Below, piece after piece: positions 19,683 to 30,899 of a DNA stretch of 64,000 nt; positions within the stretch are counted from its first letter, which is position 1; each line of letters starts with the position of its first letter. Under the pieces are notes generated by a model, which had not been told where the DNA came from, made no database searches, and saw only the letters and a list, made by a program, of their open reading frames with translations. The stretch covers positions 62,001-126,000 of the forward strand of contig JANQAE010000003.1 in assembly GCA_024707225.1 (NCBI GenBank), given 5' to 3'. The position numbers and the translations under genes are program-made. This DNA comes from Dokdonella sp. GTDB lineage: Bacteria; Pseudomonadota; Gammaproteobacteria; Xanthomonadales; Rhodanobacteraceae.

Positions 19683-21194
19683 GTGACCGACGCCAACGAC
19701 ATCCGCAACGGCGAGCTGCTGGCAGCCGTCGACATCGGCTCCAACAGCTTCCACATGATCGTGGCGCGCTACGAGCACGGCGAGCTGCGCGTGATCGATC
19801 GCCTGCGCGACAGCGTCCGTCTCGCGATGGGACTGGGTGCCGACGGCAGCCTGGCTGCGCCGCAGCGCGAACGCGCATTGGCCTGTCTGGCGCAGTTCGG
19901 CCAGCGTCTGCGCGGCCTCGCGCACGGCCGCGTCCACGCGGTCGCGACCAACGCGGTGCGCCAGCTCGCCAATCCGCAGGCGTTCCTGCTGCCGGCCGAG
20001 ACCGCGCTGGGCCATCCGATCGAGATCGTCTCCGGCCGCGAGGAGGCGCGCCTGATCTATCTCGGCGTCGCCAACGGCCTGCCGCGCGGCAGTCAGCGGC
20101 GGCTGGTCGTCGACATCGGCGGCGGCAGTACCGAGTTCATCATCGGCCAGGACTTCGACGCGCTCGAGCGCGAGAGCGTGCAGATCGGCTGCGTCGCCAG
20201 CACGCGGCGCTTCTTCGAGGACGGCAAGCTGACGCCCAAGCGCTGGCGCCAGGCCTCGACCGAGATCGCGGTCGAGCTGCAGCAGTTCGCGGCGGACTAC
20301 CGCAGCCGCGGCTGGGCCGAGGCATACGGCTCGTCCGGGACGGTGCGCGCGATCGGCAGCATCGTCCACGCCAACCGCTGGTCCGATTCGGGCATCACCG
20401 CCGACTCGATCGGCCGCCTGCGCGATGCGCTGATCGCGGCCGGCAGCATCCAGGCGCTGGAACTGCCGGGCCTCAGCGAGGAACGCGCGCAGGTGATCGC
20501 CGGCGGCGTGGTGATCCTCGAGGCGGTGTTCGCGGCGCTCGGCGTCGAGCAGATGGGCGTGTGCGAGACCTCGATGCGCGAGGGCCTGCTCTACGACATG
20601 CTCGGCCGCGCGATGCAGCGCGACCCGCGCGCCGGCGCGATCGCGGCCCTGGTCGAGCGCTATGCGGTCGACCGTTCGCAGGCCGGCCGCGTCCACGAGA
20701 CCGCCTGGCGCCTGTTCGACCAGGTCGCCGCGGCCTGGCATCTGGAGCCGATCGACCGCGACGTGCTCGGCTGGTGCGCGGACATCCACGAGATCGGCCT
20801 GGCGATCGCGCACAGCCAGCATCATCTGCACGGTGCCTACATCGTCGCGCATTCGGACCTGGCCGGCTTCAGCCAGCAGGGCCAGCAGCTGCTCGAGACG
20901 ATCCTGCGCTCGCACCGGCGGCGTCCGCAGCGCAGCGCGTTCGAGGCCCTGCCCGAGCGCCTGCGCACGATCGCGCGGCGCCTGACCGCGCTGCTGCGCC
21001 TGGCCGTGCTGCTGCACCGAGGCCGCACGTCCGAGCCGCTGCCGCCGCTGTCGCTGCACGCCGGCGCGCGCGCGCTGCGGCTGGACCTGCCGGCGCTGTG
21101 GCTCGACCAGCACCCGCTGACGCGGGCCGATCTGGAACAGGAAGGCGACTACTTCAAGCCGCTCGGCCTGAAGCTGGAGATCGGCACGCGCTGA
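19683..21194 (+). CDS. ppx: Exopolyphosphatase (Ppx/GppA family)
   Basis: AAVDIGSNSFHMIVARYEHGELRVIDRLRDSVRLAMGL; VVDIGGGSTEFIIGQ; GTG start. Confidence 0.93.
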   Translation: MTDANDIRNGELLAAVDIGSNSFHMIVARYEHGELRVIDRLRDSVRLAMGLGADGSLAAPQRERALACLAQFGQRLRGLAHGRVHAVATNAVRQLANPQAFLLPAETALGHPIEIVSGREEARLIYLGVANGLPRGSQRRLVVDIGGGSTEFIIGQDFDALERESVQIGCVASTRRFFEDGKLTPKRWRQASTEIAVELQQFAADYRSRGWAEAYGSSGTVRAIGSIVHANRWSDSGITADSIGRLRDALIAAGSIQALELPGLSEERAQVIAGGVVILEAVFAALGVEQMGVCETSMREGLLYDMLGRAMQRDPRAGAIAALVERYAVDRSQAGRVHETAWRLFDQVAAAWHLEPIDRDVLGWCADIHEIGLAIAHSQHHLHGAYIVAHSDLAGFSQQGQQLLETILRSHRRRPQRSAFEALPERLRTIARRLTALLRLAVLLHRGRTSEPLPPLSLHAGARALRLDLPALWLDQHPLTRADLEQEGDYFKPLGLKLEIGTR

Positions 21195-21200
21195 CGCGCC

Positions 21201-22556
<1,356 letters not shown>

Positions 22557-22626
22557 CGGCTTTCGGGGAGAGGTCGGTCGGCGCATACCCTGCCTGGATG
22601 CAGGGCAGCGCCGAAGGGTTGCATTC

Positions 22627-23844
22627 TTACACGCTTCGCGTCGCGACGGCCGGCGGCACGCGCGAGGCGCGCAGCGCCGGACCGAGCACCGCGAGCTGGC
22701 CGAGCGCCCACAGGCAGACGAAGCCGATCGGTACGTAGTGCCACGGCAGCCGCGGCGACTGGTAGCGGTCCATCAGCCACAGACTGAACGCATAGGCGAG
22801 CACGCCGCCGGCGATCAGGCCGACCGTCGTGATGATGAAGTTCTCGGTCTGGAAGTAGCGCAGGATGTCGCCGCGCGTCGCGCCGAGCGCGCGCCGCGTG
22901 CCGATCTGGCGCGTGCGCTGGGCGACCCAGAAGCTGGCCATGCCGACGATGCCGAGCGCGGTGATGCCGAGCAGCGCGACGATCACGCTGCCGAGGATGA
23001 TCGTCATCGCGCGGTCCTCGGCGTAGACCTGGCTGCGCCGCTCCTCCATGCTGCGCAGGCCGCGCACGATGCGGCCGCGGTTGGCGGTCGCGAGCTTCTC
23101 CTCGACGTCCTTCATGACCTCGTCGCGGCGGCCCGGCTCGGTGCGGATCAGATAGGTCGAGGAGCTTCCGCCGGTCAGGATCGACGGCAGCAGCAGCGTG
23201 TTCTCGACCATGCTCGCGCTGACCCACGGCGCCTGCAGCTTGTCGACGATGCCGATCACGGTCGCCGGCTCGCCTTCCTCGCCGCCGAAGTAGAACGACT
23301 TGCCGACCGGATCGGAGTCGTCGGGGAACATCTGCCTGGCCAGCGCACGCGTCATGATCGCCACGCGCGGCATCACCTCGTCGTTGGGCGTGCGAAAGCT
23401 GATCTCCTCGGGCTTGAAGTCGCGCCCGGCGACCAGCTCGGCGCCGTAGGCCGACACGCCGCTGGCGTCGACGAAGTAGAACGCCGTGTTGGCGGTCGAC
23501 GTGCGCTGGCCCGGCGCGAGGCTCAGGCCGCTGCTCCAGCCGCTGTTGCTGAGCGGGAACGCATTGGTCGGAGCCGCGGCGACGACGCCGGGCAGGCTGC
23601 GCAGCAGGTTCAGATCGGCATTGATCGTCGACTGCACGTCGAAGCTCTGGCCGAAGCCGATGCTGCTGATCGTGAACGTGTCGGCCTCGTTCATGCCGCT
23701 CGGCCGCTTCATCAGGTCCAGGCGCTGGCCGATGATGAACAATGCGTTGCAGACGATCGCCAGCGTCAGCGCGACCTGCAGGCCGATCAGGATCATCGAG
23801 ACCTTGCTGCGCATCAGCGCGGACAGGATCGGACGGATTTCCAT
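22627..23844 (-). CDS. MacB-like ABC transporter permease 2
   Basis: FtsX/MacB permease: ITALGIVGMASFWVAQRTRQIGTRRALGATRGDILRYF. Confidence 0.88.
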   Translation of the reverse strand: MEIRPILSALMRSKVSMILIGLQVALTLAIVCNALFIIGQRLDLMKRPSGMNEADTFTISSIGFGQSFDVQSTINADLNLLRSLPGVVAAAPTNAFPLSNSGWSSGLSLAPGQRTSTANTAFYFVDASGVSAYGAELVAGRDFKPEEISFRTPNDEVMPRVAIMTRALARQMFPDDSDPVGKSFYFGGEEGEPATVIGIVDKLQAPWVSASMVENTLLLPSILTGGSSSTYLIRTEPGRRDEVMKDVEEKLATANRGRIVRGLRSMEERRSQVYAEDRAMTIILGSVIVALLGITALGIVGMASFWVAQRTRQIGTRRALGATRGDILRYFQTENFIITTVGLIAGGVLAYAFSLWLMDRYQSPRLPWHYVPIGFVCLWALGQLAVLGPALRASRVPPAVATRSV

Positions 23845-23855
23845 GGTCGTTCTCC

Positions 23856-25160
23856 TCACATCTTCAATTGCGCGGCGGGCTGCACGCGGCAGGCACGCCA
23901 GGTCGGATACAGGCCGGCGAGGATCGCGGCGAGGATCGCCAATGCGATCGTCGTCATCACCATCGCCCAGTCCAGATGCGTCACGTTCGCGTACTGCCGG
24001 TACAGGCTGCGCACCGCGACGAGGCCGAGCCCGGTCAGCACCAGGCCGATCAGTCCGCCGCTGAGGCCGACCACGCCCGACTCGATCAGGAACTGCATGA
24101 ACACCTGACGCCGGCTGGCGCCGAGCGCGCGGCGCAGGCCGATCTCGCCGGCGCGGCGCGTGAACTTGGCGAGCAGCAGGCCGATCGTGTTGATCAGGCA
24201 CACGACCAGGAACGCGAACGCGAGACCGACCTGCACCTCGACGTCGCGCGAGACGACCTCCTGATCGGCCATCCACTGCTTGACGTCGGGCAGGCGGTTG
24301 TTGAGCGGACGCGGGAAGCGGCCGAGCTTCTTCTGTTCCTCGACGTAGCTGTTGAGATAGGCCATGTACTCCTCGACACGCGCCGGCGAGTCGAGCTCGA
24401 CCCACATCTGGATCCACACGCAGTCCGAGTCGAGGTAGGCCTCCCAGCCGGCGCCCGGCGAGCGCCAGCAGCTGTTGTTGCCGGTCGAGCGGCGCTTGGT
24501 CTCGATCGCCGTGGTGAACGGCATGAAGAACTCTTCGGGATTGTTGAACGCGCCGTTGGTGAGGTCGTAGTACTTGACGCGCAGCTCCCACTTGGCGAGC
24601 ACGCCGACCACGGTGTAGTCCACGCCGTCCATGCGCACGGTCTTGCCGACGCTGTCGACGCCGCCGAACAGCGTCTCGTTGGTGTCGTGGCTCAGCACGA
24701 TCACGCGCGCGTGCTGCGCATCCTGGTCGCGGCCCCACGGCTGGCCGTACGCGAATGGCGGCTCGAACAGACCGAAGAAGTCCGCATAGGTCGCGCGGCC
24801 GAGCGCGATGAACGGCTTGACGTCCGGATTCTCCGGCTGCACCGGCAGCGAGATCTTGTACATCGCGGCCTGACGGTCGGCCTTGGCGGCCGTCATCAGC
24901 GCGACCGCGTCGCGATAGGTGACCTGGTCGGGCGGCCGGTCGTCCGAGCCGGCGCCCTCGTCGGGGCTCCAGTTGTCCAGCTGCACGTAGTGGAGCTTGC
25001 TGCTCTTCCACGGAATCGGATCGCTGCCCATCAGGTAGAAAACGGTCAGCGTCGTCATGCTGGCGCCGATGCCGAGCGCGATGCCGAGCACCATCAGGGC
25101 GGTCAGGATCGGGTTGCGGCGCAGACTGCGCAGGCCCAGTTGCAGGTAGTAGGAGAACAT
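23856..25160 (-). CDS. MacB-like ABC transporter permease 1
   Basis: LGLRSLRRNPILTALMVLGIALGIGASM...RRAGEIGLRRALGASRRQVFMQF. Confidence 0.9.
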   Translation of the reverse strand: MFSYYLQLGLRSLRRNPILTALMVLGIALGIGASMTTLTVFYLMGSDPIPWKSSKLHYVQLDNWSPDEGAGSDDRPPDQVTYRDAVALMTAAKADRQAAMYKISLPVQPENPDVKPFIALGRATYADFFGLFEPPFAYGQPWGRDQDAQHARVIVLSHDTNETLFGGVDSVGKTVRMDGVDYTVVGVLAKWELRVKYYDLTNGAFNNPEEFFMPFTTAIETKRRSTGNNSCWRSPGAGWEAYLDSDCVWIQMWVELDSPARVEEYMAYLNSYVEEQKKLGRFPRPLNNRLPDVKQWMADQEVVSRDVEVQVGLAFAFLVVCLINTIGLLLAKFTRRAGEIGLRRALGASRRQVFMQFLIESGVVGLSGGLIGLVLTGLGLVAVRSLYRQYANVTHLDWAMVMTTIALAILAAILAGLYPTWRACRVQPAAQLKM

Positions 25161-25175
25161 CGGGCGTCCTCTCGA

Positions 25176-25903
25176 TCAGACCGCTGCGGCGTGGTCGGGC
25201 TGGGTGGCAGCCTTCTGGCGGCGCAGGCTGACCTCGTCGCCGAGATCGGTGACCTGACCGTCCATGACGTGCACGTTGCGCTGCGCGCGCGCGGCCAGCT
25301 CCGGATCGTGCGTGACCATGACGATCGTCGTGCCCTGGCGGTTGATCTCCTCGAGCAGCTCCATGACGCCGCGCGCCATCAGCGAGTCGAGATTGCCGGT
25401 GGGCTCGTCGGCCATCAGCAGTCGCGGCGAGCCGGCCAGGGCGCGCGCGATCGCGACGCGCTGCTGCTGGCCGCCGGACAGCTCGGACGGATAGTGCTTG
25501 ATGCGCGAGGCCAGGCCGACGCGGCTCAGCGCCTCCTCGATGCGGCGCTTGCGCTCGGCCGCCGGGAAGCCGCGGTAGCGCAGCGGCACGTCGACGTTGT
25601 CGAACAGGTTGAGGTCGGGGATCAGGTTGAAGCTCTGGAAGATGAAGCCGATCTTCTCGTTGCGCAGCTTCGAGCGCGCGTTGTCGTCGAGGCCGCGCAC
25701 GTCGACGCCGTCGAGCCAGTACTCGCCGCCGGTGAATTCCTCGAGCAGTCCGGCGATGTTGAGGAAGGTGGTCTTGCCCGAGCCGGACGGACCGGTCACC
25801 GCGACGAACTCGCCGGCGCGCACGTGGATCGGAAGTCGCGCAGCGCGTGCGTCTCGATCAGATGGGTACGGTAGACCTTTTGCAGGTGGTTCATCTTCAG
25901 CAT
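25176..25903 (-). pseudogene. ABC transporter ATP-binding protein (MacB/LolD type), apparent frameshift near 25825-25836
   Basis: MLKMNHLQKVYRTHLIETHALRDF in one frame, then HVRAGEFVAVTGPSGSGKTTFLNIAGLL...LSGGQQQRVAIARALAGSPRLLMADEPTGNLDS. Confidence 0.9.
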
Positions 25904-26015
25904 GGCGAGGTGTCCTGGTCCGGAAGGAAGCGATCGGGCGCGATGATTGGGGCGGGAAGATCGGTCTGGAGGGTCGTGGCGCGGCGGAGCCGGGGCGCCG
26001 CGGCGGTGCCGGTGG

Positions 26016-27287
26016 TCAGCGCGACAGCGCGATGCGCTGGGCGCCGTTGAACTGGTCGGTACCGGAGATCACGATGCGGTCGCCCTGGGCGAGGCCGCTG
26101 ACGATCTCCACGGCATTGAGGCTGGTCGCGCCGACCTGGATCGAGACGCGCTCGGCGACGTCGTCGCGGACGCGGTAGGCGACGCGGCCGGCCCCGGCAT
26201 CGAGGAACGGACCGCGCTCGACCATCAGCACGTCGGGACGCGAGTCCATCAGGATGCGCGTGGTCAGGCGCTGGTTCTGGCGCAGGCCGGCCGGCTTGGC
26301 GTCGCCGAAGCGGATGCGGCCGGTGACCTGACCGTCGATGACCTCGGGCGAGACCGCGCGGATCTCGGCGCCGTACTTGCCGCTGGCGTCCTGGATCTCG
26401 GCCGGCATGCCGATCGCCAGATCGTGCGCGAACACTTCCGGCACCTGCACCTCGACCTCGAGCGCGGTCAGGTCGACCACGGACAGGATCGCGGCACCGG
26501 CGGCGACGTTGGCGCGCTGCTGCACGATCAGCTGGCCGACCTGGCCGTCGACCGGCGAGCGCATCTTGAGCTCGTCGACCTGGCGCTGCAGATCGGCCGT
26601 CAGCAGGCGCTGGCGGTCGAGCGCGAGGCGCTTGGATTTGAGGTCGAAATCGAGCGTCTCGATGTCGAGCTTCATGTCCTGCTCGGCATTGGCGACGTCG
26701 ATGTCGGCCTTGGCCAGCGCGTCCTTGCCGCGCAGCACGTCGAGCTCGGGCATCGCGCCGGCCTTCCAGGCCTTCTCGGTACGCTCGACGTCGCGCGCGG
26801 CGGTCTGGCGGTCGATCCGCGCCTGGTCGAGCAGCTTCTTGGCGGCCAGGGCCTGCTTGCGGTGATCGAGGCTGGCGCGCTGCACTTCCAGCTCCAGGCT
26901 CTGCAGCGTGGCCTGCTCCTGCAGCAGCCGGTTGCTGAGCTCGGGGCTGTCGATTTCGGCGAGCACGTCACCCTTCTTGACCTGGTCGCCGGCCTGCGCG
27001 ATCAGGTCGACGGTGCCGGCGGTGCGCGCGTACAGCGTCGGACTGACCGCCGCGACGACGCGGCCCTGCACCGACACGTCGCGGGTCAGCGTGCCGCGCG
27101 TGACCTCGGCGATGCGCAGGCGGCTGATGCTGGCGGCCGAATCGGCCGAGAACAGGCGGGCGGCGGTCGGTACGATCAGGACCAGACCGACGACGGCGGC
27201 CGCGCCGACGCCGATCCAGGTCAGCATGCGGCCCCGGCGCGGGGCGGCGGTCATCACGCGGTCCTGGGCGGAAGTGTCACGAATCAT
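26016..27287 (-). CDS. HlyD/MacA-like periplasmic adaptor
   Basis: Single TM, biotinyl-lipoyl-like VDLIAQAGDQVKKGDVLAEIDSPELSNRL, long coiled coil, MRSPVDGQVGQL. Confidence 0.88.
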   Translation of the reverse strand: MIRDTSAQDRVMTAAPRRGRMLTWIGVGAAAVVGLVLIVPTAARLFSADSAASISRLRIAEVTRGTLTRDVSVQGRVVAAVSPTLYARTAGTVDLIAQAGDQVKKGDVLAEIDSPELSNRLLQEQATLQSLELEVQRASLDHRKQALAAKKLLDQARIDRQTAARDVERTEKAWKAGAMPELDVLRGKDALAKADIDVANAEQDMKLDIETLDFDLKSKRLALDRQRLLTADLQRQVDELKMRSPVDGQVGQLIVQQRANVAAGAAILSVVDLTALEVEVQVPEVFAHDLAIGMPAEIQDASGKYGAEIRAVSPEVIDGQVTGRIRFGDAKPAGLRQNQRLTTRILMDSRPDVLMVERGPFLDAGAGRVAYRVRDDVAERVSIQVGATSLNAVEIVSGLAQGDRIVISGTDQFNGAQRIALSR

Positions 27288-27329
27288 GCGAGGGTCTCCT
27301 GCGGTCGCCTGACCGCGCAAGCCTCCCCA

Positions 27330-27346
27330 AGCAAGACCAATGCCAA
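27330..27346 (-). promoter_or_regulatory. Sigma-54 (-24/-12) promoter of the ABC efflux operon
   Basis: Minus strand TTGGCATTGGTCTTGCT: GG and GC elements separated by 10 nt; ~43 nt before HlyD ATG; the operon encodes a sigma-54 activator. Confidence 0.7.
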
Positions 27347-27350
27347 TCTT

Positions 27351-27363
27351 CAAGCAATTGATC
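27351..27363 (-). promoter_or_regulatory. IHF-like site
   Basis: Minus strand GATCAATTGCTTG vs WATCAANNNNTTR (one mismatch), with upstream A-tract GAAAAATACATTTA. Confidence 0.45.
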
Positions 27364-27392
27364 TAAATGTATTTTTCTGCCATCCCAGGCAT

Positions 27393-27407
27393 GGACACGG
27401 CGTGTCC
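27393..27407. promoter_or_regulatory. Candidate upstream activator site for the NtrC-type regulator
   Basis: Perfect inverted repeat GGACACG-G-CGTGTCC; further GGACA half-sites at 27421 and nearby. Confidence 0.4.
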
Positions 27408-27521
27408 GGCGCGGCCGCGCGGACAGGCGGACAATCGGCCGGCCGGCGCGGACCTGCGTCCGGACGCGGTCCGGCGGCAGCCGCTGCGACCGTTCGGCAC
27501 GCCCGCGCATCCGGGATCGAC

Positions 27522-28101
27522 GTGAGCACGCATTCGTTCCAGATCGACGTCCCCGACACCGTCATCGCCCGCGCCCGCCGCGGCGAGGTCGCCGCGTTCG
27601 AGCAGATCTATCGCGCGTTCGAGCGCCCGGCCTACACGCTGGCGCTGCGGTTGACCGCCGACGCCGAGCAGGCGCGCGACGTCGTCCACGACGCGATGCT
27701 GCGCGTGTTCGACCGCGTGCGGCAGTTCCCGCGGCGACGCGCCGTTCTGGGGCTGGCTGCGCCAGATCGTGCTCAACGAGGCGCTGATGCGCCTGCGCCG
27801 CGGACGCGTATTGACGTTCGAGGACGTGCCCGACGACGAGAGCCTGCCGAGCGACGCGCCGGCGCCGTGGCTGCATGCCGATGCGCATCTGCTCGAAGGC
27901 GCGCTGGCCCGCCTGCCGGCGATGACGCGCAGCGTGATCTGGCTCTATCACGTCGAAGGCTATACGCACGTCGAGATCGCCGAGATGACCGGCATGACGG
28001 CGAGCTTCTCCAAATCGCAGCTGGCGCGCGGCACCTCGCGCCTGCGCCGGCTGCTGCAACCGACCGCCGAGGTGGCGCCATGCTTGACCGTTCCCGCATG
28101 A
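27522..28101 (+). pseudogene. ECF sigma-70 family RNA polymerase sigma factor, apparent 1-nt insertion near 27728-27731
   Basis: FEQIYRAFERPAYTLALRLTADAEQARDVVHDAMLRVFDRVRQF then GDAPFWGWLRQIVLNEALMRLRRG...MTGMTASFSKSQLARGTSRLRRLL in another frame. Confidence 0.85.
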
Positions 28102-28652
28102 AGTTCGATCCCGACGACGCCGGCCTCGGCGCCGCGCTGCGCGGCCTGCCGGCCATCGAGGCGCCGGCCGACCTGTGGTCGTCGATCGCACGCGACCTGC
28201 CGGACCGCCAGGCCGCATCGCGGCGGCGCCGCGTCGCCGTGCCGCTCGCGGCGGCCGCCTCGCTGCTGGCGGCGGTGCTGCTGTGGCTGCCGTCGCGGCC
28301 GCCGGCGCCGGCGCAGGACGGCACCGGCAGCGCATCGATCGCCGCGCCGGCCGACGCCGAGACCGAGCGCCTGCGCGCACGCTCGCAGCGCATCGAGCAG
28401 TGGCTGGCCGCGCTGCCGACCGCCTCGCAGCAGGACGGCCGCAACCTGATGGCGACGGTCGAGACCGAAGACCTGATCGCCCTGGTCGACATGCAGCTCG
28501 GTGCGGCGCGCAGCGCCGAGGAAGCGCTGCCGCTGTGGCGGCAGCGCGTCGCGCTGCTCGAGGACCTGGCGGTCATCCGCAGCACCCCCTACGGCCTGAC
28601 CGGCGACCGCTCGCTGGCCGACGCCTCCACCGGCGACGTCACGTCGCTCTGA
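28080..28652 (+). CDS. Anti-sigma factor-like single-TM protein
   Basis: Overlaps sigma factor 3' end; one TM (VAVPLAAAASLLAAVLLWLP) with cytoplasmic N-term and periplasmic C-term. Confidence 0.65.
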   Translation: MLDRSRMKFDPDDAGLGAALRGLPAIEAPADLWSSIARDLPDRQAASRRRRVAVPLAAAASLLAAVLLWLPSRPPAPAQDGTGSASIAAPADAETERLRARSQRIEQWLAALPTASQQDGRNLMATVETEDLIALVDMQLGAARSAEEALPLWRQRVALLEDLAVIRSTPYGLTGDRSLADASTGDVTSL

Positions 28653-28681
28653 TCCATCGCAACGATGTCGAGGTCACCCCG

Positions 28682-29890
28682 ATGAAGACTCCCCTCACCC
28701 TCCTGGTGCTGGCCCTGGCCTGTGCCCAGGCCGGCGCGGTCGAACCGCCCGCGGCCGGCGCCGATCCGGATGCCACGCGCAAGGAGCTCGGCGAACTGCG
28801 TCAGCAGATGAGCGACCTGTCGCGGCGCATGGCCGAGCTGTCGCGCGAGCTCGGCGACACCGGGCCACGCGCCTACGCGCTGCGCTATCTCAACGAGCCG
28901 GACCGCGCGATCATCGGCGTCGTCCTGAGCGGCGGCGACGACGGCGGCGTCCTGGTCACCGGCGTCACGCCGGACGGAGCGGCCGCGCGCGCCGGCCTGC
29001 GCAGCGGCGACGTGATCACCGCGATCAACGGCCAGAAGCTCTCCGAGAAGAACGCCGACGCCTCGCTTGCGCAGGCGCGCAGCCTGCTCGACGGCCTCAA
29101 GGCTGGACAGGAAGTGCGGCTGGGCTGGCGTCGCGACGGCAAGGCGCAGCCCGAGCTCAAGCTCGCCGCCGAGCGGCGCGAGGCCGCCCAGTGGTCGCGC
29201 CTGTTCGTCGATCGCAACGAGGGGCCGGACGGCAAGCGTCTGCGCATCGAGGACGCCGGCCTGCCGCCGGACCTCGACGAGAAGGTGCGCCGCGCGACCG
29301 CGCACGCGCGCCTGGCGGCGGCCGATGCGGGCCGGCACGCCGAGCACGCGCGCGTGATCGCGATCGACGCCGGCAAGCACGCCGATCTGGCGCGTCTGGA
29401 CATCGTCCGTGACGCGATGCCGTGGTGGAACATCAACCTGGCGTCGCTGAATCCCGATCTGGGCCGCTATTTCGGCACCGACGAGGGCGTGCTGGTGCTG
29501 CAGACCGGCGAGCGCGCGCTGCCCGGCCTCAAGCCCGGCGACGTGATCCAGTCGGTCGCCGGCAGGAAGGTGGTCCGGCCCGAGGACGCGCTGCGCGCGC
29601 TGCGCGATCAGCCGGCCGGCAGCGACGTCGACGTCAGCGTGCTGCGTGACCGCAAGACGCTGGCGCTCAAGACCAAGGCGCCCGAATACAAGGCGATCTT
29701 CGACGTCGACTTCAACGCCCCGCCGGCTCCGCCCGCGCCACCGGCACCGCCGGCCGCCGCGGGGGCGCCGCCCTCTGCGCCGTCTCCGCCGGCCGCACCG
29801 CCACCGCCCGCGGTCGCACCGCCGGCGCCGCCGAACGCGCCGCCGACGCCGCCGTCACGCCGCGGCGGCACGATCGGCACGATGTACTGA
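28682..29890 (+). CDS. Exported protein with two PDZ domains and Pro-rich tail, no protease domain
   Basis: Signal peptide; GVTPDGAAARAGLRSGDVITAINGQKL and LPGLKPGDVIQSVAGRKVVRPEDALRALRD; C-term PPAPPAPPAPP. Confidence 0.8.
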   Translation: MKTPLTLLVLALACAQAGAVEPPAAGADPDATRKELGELRQQMSDLSRRMAELSRELGDTGPRAYALRYLNEPDRAIIGVVLSGGDDGGVLVTGVTPDGAAARAGLRSGDVITAINGQKLSEKNADASLAQARSLLDGLKAGQEVRLGWRRDGKAQPELKLAAERREAAQWSRLFVDRNEGPDGKRLRIEDAGLPPDLDEKVRRATAHARLAAADAGRHAEHARVIAIDAGKHADLARLDIVRDAMPWWNINLASLNPDLGRYFGTDEGVLVLQTGERALPGLKPGDVIQSVAGRKVVRPEDALRALRDQPAGSDVDVSVLRDRKTLALKTKAPEYKAIFDVDFNAPPAPPAPPAPPAAAGAPPSAPSPPAAPPPPAVAPPAPPNAPPTPPSRRGGTIGTMY

Positions 29891-29897
29891 CCGCCGA

Positions 29898-29923
29898 CTG
29901 CCGGCCGCTCACGCGGCCGGCAG
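29898..29923. terminator. Bidirectional hairpin between convergent PDZ gene and yebC
   Basis: CTGCCGGCCGC-tcac-GCGGCCGGCAG. Confidence 0.6.
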
Positions 29924-30628
29924 CGCGGCGTTGTGGTAGACCTCCTGCACGTCGTCGAGCTCCTCGAGCCACTCGAGCAGATCGACCAGGGTCTCGGCCG
30001 CCTCGCCGCTGACCGCGACGCGGTTTTCGGGCCGCATCACGACGTCGGCCCGGCTCGGCGCGAAACCGGCCGCCGTCAGCGCCTGCTTGACCGCCTCGAA
30101 CTGGTCCGGCGCGCACAGCACCGTGCTGGTGCCGGCCTCGCTCTGCACGTCGTCGGCACCGGCCTCGAGCGCGATCTCCAGGACACGGTCCTCGGCACCG
30201 GCGGCGCCGGTGTCGACGACGAGCTCGCCGGTCCGCGCGAACTGGAACGCGACCGAGCCGCTGGTGCCGAGATTGCCGCCGTTCTTCGACAGCGCATGGC
30301 GCACGTCGGCGACGGTGCGCACCGGGTTGTCGGTCATGCAGTCGATGATCAGCGCGACGCCGGCCGGTCCGTAGCCCTCGTAGCGCAGCTCCTGCATGTT
30401 GTCGGCGCCGTCGGCGCCGGAACCGCGCTTGATCGCGCGTTCGATCGTGTCCTTGGACATGTTGGCCGACAGGGCCTTGTCCACGCCCATGCGCAGGCGC
30501 GCATTGGTCGACGGGTCGCCGCCGTTGCGGGCGGCGATCGTGATCTCGCGGATCAGCTTGGTGAAGATCTTGCGCGCGCGCGCGTCCTCGGCGTTCTTGC
30601 GGCCTTCGATACTGGGGCCTCTGCCCAT
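29909..30628 (-). CDS. yebC: YebC/PmpR family DNA-binding regulatory protein
   Basis: [64 protein letters not shown]. Confidence 0.95.
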   Translation of the reverse strand: MGRGPSIEGRKNAEDARARKIFTKLIREITIAARNGGDPSTNARLRMGVDKALSANMSKDTIERAIKRGSGADGADNMQELRYEGYGPAGVALIIDCMTDNPVRTVADVRHALSKNGGNLGTSGSVAFQFARTGELVVDTGAAGAEDRVLEIALEAGADDVQSEAGTSTVLCAPDQFEAVKQALTAAGFAPSRADVVMRPENRVAVSGEAAETLVDLLEWLEELDDVQEVYHNAALPAA

Positions 30629-30899
30629 GGGAATTCCTGCCTCGATACGGAATGAGGGCGGCCCGCCGGCACGGCGTCGCGTGCCGGCGCGCGACGCCGG
30701 TGGTCGGACAAGCGTATGCGAATCGGCGCTCGATCGGCTACTGCGCGCCGTCGCGGCCTGCGGCTTCGGCCGGAGACGGATCGCGGCCGGCGCCGCGGGG
30801 CTGGCGAGAAGCGCTCGTCCACCGGAGGCTCACGCCGCCGGGCCAGCGCGTCCGGCGGCGGATGTTGCGCCGGGCGCCGGCTTCGCGCGCGGCGCCCGC

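Noticed and set aside
25947-27521. N-terminal part of the 901-aa + strand ORF 25947..28652
   Set aside because: Antisense to the HlyD adaptor; only the parts from 27522 (sigma) and 28080 (anti-sigma) in that frame are credible
27728-27731. Programmed ribosomal frameshifting in the ECF sigma gene or others
   Set aside because: No conserved slippery heptamer plus stimulatory structure; many unrelated genes show the same kind of simple run-length indel, so sequencing error is more economical
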